This document shows positions 15,871 through 25,423 of a stretch of DNA of 64,000 nt, one piece after another. The stretch comes from Rhodoplanes tepidamans (GTDB taxonomy: Bacteria > Pseudomonadota > Alphaproteobacteria > Rhizobiales > Xanthobacteraceae). A program made the position numbers and the translations under genes. The stretch covers positions 30,883 through 94,882 of the forward strand of contig NZ_JAUSUJ010000027.1 in assembly GCF_030813915.1 (NCBI RefSeq), given 5' to 3'. Numbering within the stretch: the first letter of the stretch is position 1; each line of letters opens with the position of its first letter. The notes below the pieces were generated by a model, which saw only the letters and a list, made by a program, of their open reading frames with translations, made no database searches and had not been told where the DNA came from.

Positions 15871-16173
15871 TCAGAACACGCGGGACTTCTCGGAGGTCTC
15901 CAGCGGCGCAGACCCGGGCGCCGCGAGCGCCCGGGCGCGGGCGCAGACGAGGAGATGGCGCACGGCGACGCCGGCCAGATAGCCGGCCTGGAGCACGAAG
16001 CCGAGGAGCATCGCGAGCCCCAGGGCGCGGCCGGGCGTCATTCCGGTGGCCACGGCGACCGCCGCCAGCACCACCGCCATCACCAGGAAGGTCGGAACGA
16101 CGCTGAGAACGACATGGCGCATGCCGAGCACCGCGCCGACGAGCCCGACCAACAGAACCGCTGCCACTGCCAT
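15871..16173 (-). CDS. Small integral membrane protein, unknown
   Basis: 100 codons. Three hydrophobic segments are visible: AVAAVLLVGLVGAVLGM, VVPTFLVMAVVLAAVAVA and ALGLAMLLGFVLQAGYLAGV, followed by a short Arg-rich cytoplasmic tail. The layout resembles small exopolysaccharide-production-repressor-like (ExoX) and other unclassified Rhizobiales membrane proteins, but no diagnostic motif was found. Upstream (16174-16286) is a short spacer with TTAAATGTTAAGG. Function not assigned. Confidence 0.6.
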   Translation of the reverse strand: MAVAAVLLVGLVGAVLGMRHVVLSVVPTFLVMAVVLAAVAVATGMTPGRALGLAMLLGFVLQAGYLAGVAVRHLLVCARARALAAPGSAPLETSEKSRVF

Positions 16174-16286
16174 GAGATCCTCGCCCCGGCAGGGTCCATG
16201 TTAAATGTTAAGGCCGCTCTAAGGGATATCGTCGAAAGCCGACGATCCGCGGCGGTCCCGCCGCGGACGACGGGCGGCAGCGGCGC

Positions 16287-17441
16287 TCACGCCACCCGCC
16301 GGCCGGCGCAGAACACCCGGCGGACCGCGCAGAGGCCGTCGACCCAGCGCACCCGGATCAGGTCGGCGCGCTTGCCGACCGCGATCTCGCCGCGGTCGGA
16401 AAGGCCGACCGCCTCGGCCGGCGCCTTGGTCGCGGTGCGGACGGCGGCGGGCAGGTCGACCGCCGGAACGATCTCGGGCAGCCGCAGCACCGCGAACAGA
16501 AGGCTCGACGGCACGTAGTCGGACGACAGGATGTCGAGCACGCCGGCGCGGGCGAGGTCCACGGTGGCGACGTTGCCCGTGTGGGAGCCGCCACGCACCA
16601 GGTTGGGCGCCCCCATCAGCACCCGCACGCCGGCGCCGTGCAACGCCACGGCGGCGTCCGGCGTGGTGGGGAACTCGGCGACGGCGATGCGGTCGCGCAC
16701 CGCGTCCTCGACATGGGCGAGCGTGGTGTCGTCGTGGCTCGCGAGCGGCACCCCGCGGGCCTGTGCCAGCGCGACCAGGGCCGCGTAGTTCGCCTGCGCG
16801 TGAGCGGCCTGGAATTCGACGCGCCTGGCGAACAGCGCATCGAGCTCGGCGTCGGAGATCCCGGCCTTCTTGCCGCGGTAATAGGCCCGCAGCTTCGCCT
16901 CGTCGCGGAACTGGCGCTGCCCCGGCGTGTGGTCCATCAGCGAGAGGAGCCGCACGTCGGGCCGGTGGATCAGCTCCTCGGTCTCCCTGACGGCATGCGG
17001 CATCGGCACCTCGCAGCGCAGATGGAGGAAATGCTCGACGCGGAGCAGCCCCGCGCCGCGCGCCGCGTCGATCGCCTGGGCCAGCGTCGCCGCCTCGCCG
17101 GCGACCTCGTCGGCACCCTCCTCCCGCCACACCCGCAGCGAGTCGAGCACCGTGGTGATGCCGCTGGTGGCGATCTGGCCGTCATAGGCGACGACCGCCG
17201 CCGCCGCCGGCCAGGTCACCGAGGGCCGCGGCATGTAATGCGCCTCGATGTGATCGGTGTGCAGCTCGATCAGGCCCGGCATCACCAGGTCGCCGCCGCA
17301 GTCCTCGCCGGGCTCCGGGGCCGTCCCCTCGCCGATCTCGACGATCCGTCCCGCGACCGCGGCGACCCAGCCGCGCTCGATCACCCGGTCGGCGAGCACC
17401 AGGCGGGCATTGACGAGCAGGAGATCGGCGGGTTCGGTCAT
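16287..17441 (-). CDS. phnM: Alpha-D-ribose 1-methylphosphonate 5-triphosphate diphosphatase (PhnM)
   Basis: 384 codons from ATG 17441 (MTEPADLLLVNARLVLADRV). The amidohydrolase fold shows the PhnM-specific metal motif HTDHIEAH (about residues 60-67), then DHTPGQRQF, LASHDDT, and the C-terminal DRGEIAVGKRADLIRV. PhnM removes pyrophosphate from ribose 1-methylphosphonate 5-triphosphate in the carbon-phosphorus lyase pathway. No phnG-L or phnJ genes occur in the window, but the divergent DUF1045 gene is the usual accessory partner, so the pair is probably split from the main phn operon. Confidence 0.92.
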   Translation of the reverse strand: MTEPADLLLVNARLVLADRVIERGWVAAVAGRIVEIGEGTAPEPGEDCGGDLVMPGLIELHTDHIEAHYMPRPSVTWPAAAAVVAYDGQIATSGITTVLDSLRVWREEGADEVAGEAATLAQAIDAARGAGLLRVEHFLHLRCEVPMPHAVRETEELIHRPDVRLLSLMDHTPGQRQFRDEAKLRAYYRGKKAGISDAELDALFARRVEFQAAHAQANYAALVALAQARGVPLASHDDTTLAHVEDAVRDRIAVAEFPTTPDAAVALHGAGVRVLMGAPNLVRGGSHTGNVATVDLARAGVLDILSSDYVPSSLLFAVLRLPEIVPAVDLPAAVRTATKAPAEAVGLSDRGEIAVGKRADLIRVRWVDGLCAVRRVFCAGRRVA

Positions 17442-17665
17442 GCGAGGCTCGGGATGTCTGAGGGGCGGAGGCCGGAGGGGCGACAGCGTGTCTCCCGTGT
17501 GGACGATGCCAGCGTGACAGCAATACGACGGGCCGGCCGGGAGCACGAGCCGGCCCGTCGTTCCGGCTCGGGCGGAACGCTGGTAAGGATCGGCCGGACC
17601 GTCACCCGGCCGTCCGCGATTCATGCGATGGGTGCGCGCCGCCGGTCCGTTCGAGGAGTGCCGCC

Positions 17666-18394
17666 GTGACCGCACCGCGCTACGCGATCTATTTCGTGCC
17701 CGCGCCGACCCACCCGCTCCATCGGCTCGGCAGCGCCCTCCTCGGCTACGACTGCTACGACGGAACCGAGCCGCCGCCGCCGACCGGCGCCGGCCTGCCG
17801 GAGGACTGGCCGGCGCTGACCGAGGAGCCGCGCCGCTACGGTTTCCACGCCACCCTCAAGGCGCCGTTCCGGCTCGCCCAGGGCGGTGACGAGACGGCAC
17901 TGCGCGAGGCCGTCCGCCGCCTCGCCCACGCGCAGCCAGACATTCCGCGGATCAGGCCGGTGGTCCGCACCATCGGCAGCTTCGTGGCGGTCGTTCCGGC
18001 CGAGCGGGTGCCGGCCCTCGATCGTCTCGCCGCCGACTGCGTCACCCGCCTCGATCGCTTCCGTGCCCCGCTCACCGCGGAGGACCGCCGCCGCCGGCAG
18101 GGCGCGCTCACCACGGAGCGGCTGCGCGAGAACTTCGAGAGCTGGGGCTATCCCTGGGTCTTCGAGTCGTTCCGCTTTCACATGACCCTGACCGGGCCGC
18201 TGCCGGCGGATCGCCGCGACGGTCTCGCCGACCATCTCGCCGGTCTCGTCGCGCGGCATCTCGGCCCCGGACCGCTCGCGATCGACCGCATCGCGCTGCT
18301 GAAGCAGCCGGAACCGCAGGCGCGGTTCCGGGTCATCGCCGCGGCCGATCTTCCGACGCAGGCCGCCGTCGGCCCGGCCCTGCCGCGCCCCTGA
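17666..18394 (+). CDS. DUF1045 / phosphonate-metabolism-associated 2H-phosphoesterase-like protein
   Basis: 242 codons from GTG 17666, with GAGGAG ~8 bases upstream. Two H-x-T/S-L motifs (FHATLKAPF at ~60 and FHMTLTG at ~171) are those of the 2H phosphoesterase superfamily. The opening MTAPRYAIYFVPAPTHPL is typical of the DUF1045 (TIGR03223, phosphonate-operon protein) family. Members sit in phn operons and probably handle a cyclic ribose-phosphate intermediate of the C-P lyase pathway, as PhnP does in E. coli; this is inference. The gene diverges from phnM over 224 bp, so they likely share a phosphate-responsive promoter region, though I could not make out a clear Pho box. Confidence 0.88.
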   Translation: MTAPRYAIYFVPAPTHPLHRLGSALLGYDCYDGTEPPPPTGAGLPEDWPALTEEPRRYGFHATLKAPFRLAQGGDETALREAVRRLAHAQPDIPRIRPVVRTIGSFVAVVPAERVPALDRLAADCVTRLDRFRAPLTAEDRRRRQGALTTERLRENFESWGYPWVFESFRFHMTLTGPLPADRRDGLADHLAGLVARHLGPGPLAIDRIALLKQPEPQARFRVIAAADLPTQAAVGPALPRP

Positions 18395-18604
18395 TTCCCG
18401 ACCGCACGCCCCGGCCGCTGGCGGGCGGGGATTCGCGCCGCGGCCCGGCTGCACCGGAAATCGTTAAAATTGTCCGTACAAAAGTATTTCTCGATAACCA
18501 TCTTTTCTAACAAGGTCTTAATGCGTGACATTTAAGAATTCGGGATTGGAAGGTGGAAACGTGCGGCCGAACGAAGGACTGGCCGCAGGCCGTCAGGACG
18601 TGAC

Positions 18605-19024
18605 ATGGACACGAGCCTCACCATAAGGCCGCCGAGCGTCGTCCCGATGGGCGACTATGCTCGGCCTGCGGCCATCGAGGTGCCGGCGGTCCAGACCGTG
18701 CTGCCGAACCACCAGACCGTCGCGGCGCTCGGCACCAACGTCTCGACCTCGAACGATCCCGACCTCGCGCAGCACGGAAACCCGCCGGCCCAGGAGCAGC
18801 CGTTGCAGGCGCAGACGCGCCAGGCCATCGAGCAGACCACCCGGGTCGTCATCCTCAATCCGGAGACCCGCGAGGTGATCTTCCGGGTGATCGACTCGCG
18901 ATCCCGCCAGGTGCTGCGGCAGGTTCCGGACGAGGCCCTCCTGCGCATGCGCGCCTACAACAAGGCGCTCGAGGAGGGAAAGAGCCCGGCCGACGTGCTG
19001 ACGCAGGCCGACCTGCAGATCTGA
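18605..19024 (+). CDS. FlaG-like flagellar protein
   Basis: 139 codons from ATG 18605. The N-terminal ~70 residues are Pro/Gln-rich and probably disordered. The C-terminal half (RVVILNPETREVIFRVIDS, then RQVLRQVPDEALLRMRAY) matches the FlaG family core, a short beta hairpin followed by a helix ending in R-x-x-Y. FlaG is associated with control of filament length in other bacteria. The following gene cluster (two flagellins, flaF, flbT) supports the call. The preceding ~150 bp contains an AT-rich stretch (around 18465-18540) that probably holds the promoter. Confidence 0.75.
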   Translation: MDTSLTIRPPSVVPMGDYARPAAIEVPAVQTVLPNHQTVAALGTNVSTSNDPDLAQHGNPPAQEQPLQAQTRQAIEQTTRVVILNPETREVIFRVIDSRSRQVLRQVPDEALLRMRAYNKALEEGKSPADVLTQADLQI

Positions 19025-19440
19025 GGCGCTCCGCCCTGCGGCTCCGCGGCGGTCCGCGCATGCGCACGGGTCAGGCCGCCACGCCGACCCGACACGTCCC
19101 GCCCCGCTTCCCTCGCCCGCCGTCCCGTCGCGCCCGTGCTGCGTCGTCCGCCCGGCGTCGCCCCTGCCCGCGCCTCGCCGACGGCCTCGCCGGAGTGCCC
19201 CGGCAGCGCCCGCGACGCCCCGGAAACGCCACCCGCGCCGGGGCTGCGCCGGACCGGTGTGATTAACGAAAACCTAATCGAAACCAATGTGTTCGGTTTC
19301 CGACCGGAGGCCCGATGTTATCCCGGAATTAACCGGCCGTCTTTACGCTTGCTTACGCTCCGCCGTGCGATCACGGCCGGCGACCATGAAGGTCGAAGCA
19401 CCACTGCCAGTACGGCACACAACCAGAAAGGTTGAACTCC
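19025..19440. other. Leader/promoter region of the first flagellin gene
   Basis: About 416 bp without a gene. The first half is GC-rich noise. The second half is AT-richer and contains a near-CtrA motif (TTAA-CGAAAAC-CTAA, 19263-19277, one mismatch). A ribosome site (AAAGG) lies 11-15 bases before the flagellin ATG. The long 5' region may be the FlbT target, because FlbT binds flagellin mRNA leaders in Caulobacter. Confidence 0.4.
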
Positions 19441-21714
19441 ATGTCTTCCGGTATCACCCTCTCGGCCGGCGTCCGCCAGAATCTCCTCTCCCTCCAGGCG
19501 ACCGCGGACATGATGGCGACGACGCAGAATCGTCTCGCCACCGGCAAGAAGGTCAACTCGGCTCTCGACAATCCGTCGAACTTCTTCACCTCGCAGTCGC
19601 TCAGCGACCGGGCGGGCGACCTCAACTCGCTCCTCGACTCGATCGGCCAGGCGGTGAAGACGCTCGACGCGGCCAACAACGGCATCACCTCGCTGACCAA
19701 GCTCGTGCAGTCCGCGAAGTCGATCGCCCAGCAGGCCCGCTCGGCGACGGCTCCGGCCGCCACCTACGATGCGCTCAACGTCACCGGCACGCTCCCCTCC
19801 GAGACCATCTCCTCGACCATCGCGGGCGGCGCCAACGACCTGTCGGCGAAGGCCGTCAACCTCTCGTTCACCAACCTGGCCGAGACCATCGGCACCAAGA
19901 CCGGCACGGTCGACCTGACCTCCGGTCCGGGCGGCGCCGGTGCCGCCGGCACGGTGCAGATCCGCGTCACGGCGTCGGGCGTCGACAAGACCTTCGACGT
20001 CACGCTGGCCGGCACCGAGGCCGACTTCGCCGCCACCCAGGCGGTGTTCGACGCCACCACGTCCGGCACCGTCGGCGACACGCTCGACAACTACATCACC
20101 ATCACCGACGACGGCTCGGGTCACATGGTGCTGACGGCGGCCTCGGCCGACGTCGACTTCTCGATCAGCGCCGCCGGCTCCGGCTCCACGGCCGCCACCC
20201 TGACCGCCGTCGGCCTCACCGCCACGACGCACAATTCGACCAGCCTGCTCGACCAGATCACCGCCAACGGTGGAACGGCGGGCACGTCCAGCCTGGTGCT
20301 GAGCGTCACCGGCCAGACCGACAAGACCGTCACGTTCGGCAACAGCGGTGGTCAGGTCTCGACCATCTCCGAGCTGAACACCTGGATCAACTCGAACCGC
20401 GGTGCGGCGACCGGCTCGATCTCCGGCACCACGTTCTCGTTGAGCCTGGCGGCCGGATCCGGCAATGCGATCGGCTTCAACGCGACCGATGTCGGCGTCA
20501 CCACGGCGCTCGGCCTCAGCGCGGCGACCGCCGACTACAACTTCGGCACCGGCGCCCGTGGCGGCATGGGCTCGGCGCTCTCGAAGTCGTTCAACAGCGA
20601 CCTGACGCTCGGCGAAATCGAGACCGACCTCGCCAACGGGACCAGCATCTCCATCACCGTCAACGCCAACGACGGCAACGGAGCGCAGACCCAGACGGTC
20701 GGCCTGTCGGGCGACGACAGCCTCGACGACGTGGTGACGAAGCTGAAGGGCAACGCCACCCTGAACGCCAACCTCGACATCACCAACCAGGCCGGCAAGC
20801 TGAAGCTGGTCGCCAAGACTGCCGACGTCGACTTCTCGATCGCCGCCGGCACCGCCACCACGGCCCTCAACATGACGGCCGGCTCCTACAACTCGACCAG
20901 CCTCCTCGACCAGGTCATCGCCGGCGGCGGCACCGAAGGCGACACCATGACGGTGGCGGCCAACGGCGGCGCGGCCCAGACGATCACGTTCGGCAAGGGC
21001 ACGGGCCAGGTCTCGACCATCGCCGAGTTCACTTCGGCGATCGCGAACCTGTCCGGCGTCACGGCGAGCGTGACCGGCTCGGCGTTCTCGATCGGCGTGG
21101 CGGAAGGCACCAGCCAGACCTCGCTGACCATCGCGGGCGCGACCAACACGCTCACGGCGATCGGCACCAGCGCCCAGACCAAGTCGGGCGTGAAGCACGA
21201 GGGTGACCCGAACGCCACCCGCGAGAGCCTGCAGAAGGACTACAACGACGTCCTCGCGCAGATCGACGCCCTGTCGAAGGATGCCTCCTACAACGGCATC
21301 AACCTCCTCAACGGCGACGATCTCAAGGTGGCCTTCAACGAGGACAACTCCTCGTCGCTGACCATCAAGGGCGTCACCTACAATGCGTCGAACCTCGGCC
21401 TGAACAAGCAGAACGGCACCACGTTCCAGGACAACACGAAGATCGACGAGACCATCTCGGCGATCAACGACGCCCTGACGTCTCTGCGGACCCAGGCCTC
21501 CAAGTTCGGCTCCAACCTGACGACCGTGCAGACCCGTCAGGACTTCACCAAGAGCATGGTCAACACCCTGCAGACCGGTGCCGACAACCTCGTGCTGGCC
21601 GACAGCAACGAGGAAGGCGCCAACATGCTGGCCCTGCAGACCCGGCAGCAGCTGTCCACCACGGCCCTCTCGCTCGCCAACCAGGCGAACCAGGCCGTCC
21701 TGCGGCTGTTCTGA
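19441..21714 (+). CDS. Flagellin, large form, copy 1
   Basis: 757 codons, about twice the usual alphaproteobacterial flagellin. The conserved D0/D1 N-terminus is intact (SAGVRQNLLSLQATADMM, TQNRLATGKKVNSALDNPSN), as is the C-terminal end (NEEGANMLALQTRQQLSTTA, ending QANQAVLRLF). The central ~400 residues are Thr/Ser/Ala/Gly-rich beta-type surface domains. They contain two copies of a module (about residues 200-365 and 438-575) marked by LLDQ...TVTFG...QVSTIxELN, related to segments in FlgE and FlgL of this window. A strong intrinsic terminator follows, so it can be transcribed alone. It is very similar at DNA level to the next gene. Confidence 0.95.
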   Translation: MSSGITLSAGVRQNLLSLQATADMMATTQNRLATGKKVNSALDNPSNFFTSQSLSDRAGDLNSLLDSIGQAVKTLDAANNGITSLTKLVQSAKSIAQQARSATAPAATYDALNVTGTLPSETISSTIAGGANDLSAKAVNLSFTNLAETIGTKTGTVDLTSGPGGAGAAGTVQIRVTASGVDKTFDVTLAGTEADFAATQAVFDATTSGTVGDTLDNYITITDDGSGHMVLTAASADVDFSISAAGSGSTAATLTAVGLTATTHNSTSLLDQITANGGTAGTSSLVLSVTGQTDKTVTFGNSGGQVSTISELNTWINSNRGAATGSISGTTFSLSLAAGSGNAIGFNATDVGVTTALGLSAATADYNFGTGARGGMGSALSKSFNSDLTLGEIETDLANGTSISITVNANDGNGAQTQTVGLSGDDSLDDVVTKLKGNATLNANLDITNQAGKLKLVAKTADVDFSIAAGTATTALNMTAGSYNSTSLLDQVIAGGGTEGDTMTVAANGGAAQTITFGKGTGQVSTIAEFTSAIANLSGVTASVTGSAFSIGVAEGTSQTSLTIAGATNTLTAIGTSAQTKSGVKHEGDPNATRESLQKDYNDVLAQIDALSKDASYNGINLLNGDDLKVAFNEDNSSSLTIKGVTYNASNLGLNKQNGTTFQDNTKIDETISAINDALTSLRTQASKFGSNLTTVQTRQDFTKSMVNTLQTGADNLVLADSNEEGANMLALQTRQQLSTTALSLANQANQAVLRLF

Positions 21715-21768
21715 TCTCCGGGTCCTGCCGCACAGGACCTTCGCTCGGGACCTTCGGGTCGACATCGA

Positions 21769-21800
21769 CGGCGGGGCTTCGGCCCCGCCGTTTTCTTTTT
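21769..21800 (+). terminator. Intrinsic terminator of flagellin 1
   Basis: GC-rich 9-bp stem (21769-21777 with 21782-21790) capped by a TTCG tetraloop and followed by TTTTCTTTTT. A textbook rho-independent terminator 55 bp after the flagellin stop. Confidence 0.95.
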
Positions 21801-22141
21801 GTCCGACGCCCGCGCCCTGTCCGACGTCCGCACGCTCGACACGCCGAGGATGTTTACGATACGTTAACGATCGCGGCCGCGCGGCCGCCGAATTCCTCCC
21901 GGCCTGATCGCAGGCGCGCCGAAGGACCGCCCGAAACGGGTGGATGCGGCGCCCGGAGGGGACCGACCCGGCAAAAATTGCTTATACGTAAAGAATCCGG
22001 AATTCAGGCGCTGATTTTTGAACGTCGTTATCGAGCCGTTAACGATCTCGACCCTACGCTCTCCACGTTCGGCAAGAGGCTACCGCGAATCGGAACCGCG
22101 AGCCCTCGGCGCCGGCCCGAGATTTCGACGGAGAGGCTCCC
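21801..22141. other. Promoter region of the second flagellin gene
   Basis: About 340 bp without a gene. Two near-CtrA motifs with one mismatch each are seen: TTTA-N7-TTAA around 21852 and TTAT-CGAGCCG-TTAA at 22028-22042. An AT-rich patch around 21972-21995 is a likely core promoter. GAGAGG just before ATG 22142 is the ribosome site. Confidence 0.4.
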
Positions 22142-24418
22142 ATGTCGTCCAACATCACCCTGTCCGCCGGCGTCCGCCAGAACCTGCTCTCGCTGCAGGC
22201 GACCGCGGACCTGATGGCGACCACCCAGAACCGTCTCGCCACCGGCAAGAAGGTCAATTCCGCGCTCGACAACCCGTCGAACTTCTTCACCTCCCAGTCT
22301 CTGGGCGACCGGGCCGGCGACCTCAATTCCCTCCTCGATTCGATCGCGCAGGGGATCAAGACCATCGAGGCCGCGAACAACGGCATCACCTCGCTGACCA
22401 AGCTGGTGCAGTCGGCCAAGTCGATCGCCCAGCAGGCCCGCTCGGCGACGGCGCCCTCGGCCACCTACGACGCGCTGAGCATCACCGGCTCGCTGCCGAC
22501 CGAGATCATCGGCTCGGCGATCGCCGGCGGCGCCAACGACCTGCAGCCGAAGGCCGTCAACCTCTCCTTCACCAACCTGGCCGAGACGATCGGCACCAAG
22601 ACCGGCACGGTCGACCTGACCGCCGGTCCGGGCGGCGCCGGCGCGGCCGGCACGGTTCAGATCCGCGTCACGGTGGCGGGCGTCGCCAAGACCTTCGACG
22701 TCACCCTGGCCGGCACCGAGGCCGACTTCGCCACCACCCAGGCGGTGTTCGACGCCACCACGTCCGGCACCGTCGGCGACACGCTCGACAACTACATCAC
22801 CATCACCAACGACGGCTCCGGCCACATGGTTCTGACCGCGGCCTCGGCCGACGTCGACTTCTCGATCAGCGCCGCCGGCTCCGGCTCCACGGCCGCCACC
22901 CTGACCGCCGTCGGCCTGACCGCCACGACCCACAACTCGCAGAGCCTGCTCGACAACGTCATCGACAGCGGCGGTACGCTCGGCACCTCGAACATGATCC
23001 TCAAGGTCTCCGGCCAGGCCGACAAGACCGTCACGTTCGGCCACGGCGGCGGCATGGTGTCGACGCTCGCCGAGCTGAATTCGTGGATCAACTCGAATCG
23101 CGGCGCGGCGACCGCCTCGATCTCCGGCACCACCTTCTCGCTCGGCCTCTCCGCGGCGACCGGCAACTCGATCGGCTTCACGCTCTCCGACGTGGGCGTC
23201 GCCGACGCGCTCGGCCTCAGCGCCGCCGAGGCCGACTACAACTTCGGCTCCGGCGCCCGCGGCGGCATGGGCGCGCTGCTCAGCAAGACCTTCAACAGCG
23301 ACCTGACGCTGGGCGAGATCGACACCGACCTCGCCAACGGCACCAACATCGCCATCACGGTCGACCCGAACGACGGCACCGGCCCGCAGACCCAGACGGT
23401 GGGCCTCGCCGGCACCGACGACCTCGACGCCGTCGTCACCAAGCTCAAGGCCAACGCGATGCTCGGGGCCAATCTCGACATCTCGAACGAGGCCGGAAAG
23501 CTGAAGATCGTCGCCAAGTCCGCCGACGTCGACTTCTCGATCGCGGCCGGCCTCGCCACCACGGCCCTCAGCATGACGGCCGGCAGCTACGCCTCGACCA
23601 GCCTGATGGACCGCCTGATCGCGGCCGGCGGCGCCGAGGGCGACGTGTTCACGGTGTCGGCGAACGGCGGCTTCGCCCAGACCATCACGTTCGGCAAGAG
23701 CACCACCCAGGTGTCGACGCTGGCCGAGTTCACGGCGGCGCTCGCCAACCTGTCCGGCGTGACCTCGAGCGTGGTCGGCACCGCCTACACGCTCAGCCTC
23801 GCCGAGGGCACCAGCCAGACCACGCTGACCATCGGCGGCTCGACCAACACGCTCACGGCGCTCGGCACCAGCGCCCAGACGCTCAAGGGCGTCAAGCACG
23901 AGGGCACGGCGAACTCGACCCGCGAAAGCCTGCAGAAGGACTACAACGACGTCCTCAACCAGATCGACGGCCTGTCGAAGGACGCCTCCTACAACGGCAT
24001 CAACCTTCTCAACGGCGACGACCTCAAGATCACGTTCAACGAGCGCGGCACCAGCTCGCTGACCATCACGGGCGTCACCTACTCGTCGTCGAACCTCGGC
24101 CTCAACAAGCAGAACGGCGCGTCCTTCCAGGACAACACCATCGTCGACCAGGTGATCGAGTCGATCAACACGGCTCTGACCACGCTGCGCACCCAGGCCT
24201 CGAAGTTCGGCTCGAACCTCTCGACCGTGCAGGTCCGCCAGGACTTCACCAAGCAGATGGTGAACACGCTGCAGATCGGCGCCGACAACCTTGTCCTCGC
24301 CGACACCAACGAGGAGGGCGCCAACATGCTGGCCCTGCAGACCCGCCAGCAGCTCTCCACCACGGCCCTCTCGCTCGCCAACCAGGCGAACCAGGCCGTC
24401 CTGCGGCTGTTCGGCTGA
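22142..24418 (+). CDS. Flagellin, large form, copy 2
   Basis: 758 codons, colinear with copy 1 over its whole length. N-terminus SSNITLSAGVRQNLLSLQA and the C-terminal NEEGANMLALQTRQQLSTTA block are nearly identical to copy 1, and long central stretches (for example 22600-22930 against 19900-20230) differ only at scattered, often third-codon positions. Differences concentrate in the exposed loops (about residues 275-340 and 490-560). The pattern fits tandem duplication with gene conversion. It has its own upstream region and no strong terminator is visible before flaF, so read-through into flaF is possible. Confidence 0.95.
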   Translation: MSSNITLSAGVRQNLLSLQATADLMATTQNRLATGKKVNSALDNPSNFFTSQSLGDRAGDLNSLLDSIAQGIKTIEAANNGITSLTKLVQSAKSIAQQARSATAPSATYDALSITGSLPTEIIGSAIAGGANDLQPKAVNLSFTNLAETIGTKTGTVDLTAGPGGAGAAGTVQIRVTVAGVAKTFDVTLAGTEADFATTQAVFDATTSGTVGDTLDNYITITNDGSGHMVLTAASADVDFSISAAGSGSTAATLTAVGLTATTHNSQSLLDNVIDSGGTLGTSNMILKVSGQADKTVTFGHGGGMVSTLAELNSWINSNRGAATASISGTTFSLGLSAATGNSIGFTLSDVGVADALGLSAAEADYNFGSGARGGMGALLSKTFNSDLTLGEIDTDLANGTNIAITVDPNDGTGPQTQTVGLAGTDDLDAVVTKLKANAMLGANLDISNEAGKLKIVAKSADVDFSIAAGLATTALSMTAGSYASTSLMDRLIAAGGAEGDVFTVSANGGFAQTITFGKSTTQVSTLAEFTAALANLSGVTSSVVGTAYTLSLAEGTSQTTLTIGGSTNTLTALGTSAQTLKGVKHEGTANSTRESLQKDYNDVLNQIDGLSKDASYNGINLLNGDDLKITFNERGTSSLTITGVTYSSSNLGLNKQNGASFQDNTIVDQVIESINTALTTLRTQASKFGSNLSTVQVRQDFTKQMVNTLQIGADNLVLADTNEEGANMLALQTRQQLSTTALSLANQANQAVLRLFG

Positions 24419-24695
24419 CGCCGAAGACGGCGCGGCGGGCTCCGGGGCCACGGCCCCGCGGCGCCGCCGCTCCCCCCGGCGACGGTTCCCGCGGGGCGCG
24501 GATACGGAGCGCTCCCGCGGGCCGCCCGCCCGAAACTCTCCCAACGATCCAGAAGAGATCGACGCGGCTACGCGCGAGCCGCACGAACCAGGCGTGCGTC
24601 CTTTTCAAAGTGGGCCGTCTGAATAAGCATGTCTTAACGGCACAGGGCTAAAACGAGAGCCATCGTGCCGAACGTGGCACCAGGAGTCTCCCCAG

Positions 24696-25061
24696 ATGCA
24701 CAGCGCGGCGAAAGCCTATGGACAGGTTGCGCAGCAGATCGCCAATCCGCGCGAGCTCGAAGCCCGCCTGCTGCTCAAGGCGGCGGCCCGCCTGCAGCAC
24801 CTGCGCGAGGACTGGGAGAAGGACCGCTCCGATCTCGCCGACGCGCTTCTCTACAATCGCAAGCTCTGGACCGTCTTCCTGACCTCGGTGACCAGCCCCG
24901 ACCATCAGCTCCCGGCGGCGGTCCGGCAGAACGTCGCCAATCTCGGCCTGTTCGTGATGAACCACACGCTCGACATCCAGCGTGATCCGCGGCCGGAGGC
25001 GCTCGTCGCCCTCATCAACATCAACCGCGAGATCGCGGCCGGCCTGCTCGGCCAGCCCTGA
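24696..25061 (+). CDS. flaF: Flagellar biosynthesis regulator FlaF
   Basis: 121 codons from ATG 24696, with CAGGAG 9-14 bases upstream. The sequence is that of the FlaF family: AAKAYGQVAQQIANPRELEA at the start, NRKLWTVFLTSV in the middle and LININREIAAGLLGQ at the end. FlaF promotes flagellin translation or secretion in Caulobacter and Brucella and acts opposite to FlbT. Its place directly after the flagellins and before flbT is the classic alphaproteobacterial order. A degenerate second flaF lies after flbT. Confidence 0.95.
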   Translation: MHSAAKAYGQVAQQIANPRELEARLLLKAAARLQHLREDWEKDRSDLADALLYNRKLWTVFLTSVTSPDHQLPAAVRQNVANLGLFVMNHTLDIQRDPRPEALVALININREIAAGLLGQP

Positions 25062-25423
25062 GCTCGCCGGCAACGCCGACGACGACCGACGCCCCGCGGA
25101 GCCCGCGGGGTGCGCGGCGGGCCGACCCGCCCGCCGCGGCCGGCCGCGGCCCGCCGGCGGCTGCCGGCTCTGCCTCACTCCCTCCGCGCCCGACAGCCGT
25201 CCGATATCCCCCGAGCCGCCCGCGCGACGTCTACCGTCGGGCGTCCGCCGCGCGACGCGCCACGGTCGAATCGCAGCCCGACGACACGGGCGACGCGTCG
25301 CGAAGACCGCTCCCCGGTGTCGCCCGAATCGGACAAGCCGCTGACGACAGGGCATGTTTCGCGCCTTAACCGTTCGTTAAACCAGATGGTTAACGATTGG
25401 TGAGACTCACGCGGAGAGCGTCC
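25062..25423. other. Intergenic region flaF-flbT
   Basis: About 360 bp. Most is GC-rich without a gene; the last ~60 bp before flbT is AT-rich and holds the CtrA box described separately, plus a further TTAA at 25390-25393. This suggests that flbT has its own promoter rather than relying on flaF read-through. Confidence 0.45.
25366..25380. promoter_or_regulatory. CtrA box upstream of flbT
   Basis: TTAA-CCGTTCG-TTAA, an exact match to the CtrA consensus TTAA-N7-TTAA, 44 bp before the flbT start. CtrA is the cell-cycle and motility response regulator of alphaproteobacteria. By hand estimate such a match is expected much less than once in 64 kb of ~70 % GC sequence. Confidence 0.65.

Noticed and set aside
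19318..24544. Long minus-strand open frames opposite both flagellins
   Set aside because: They mirror each other only because the flagellin genes are duplicates; the peptides (GDR/VGAGR repeats) have no family features.
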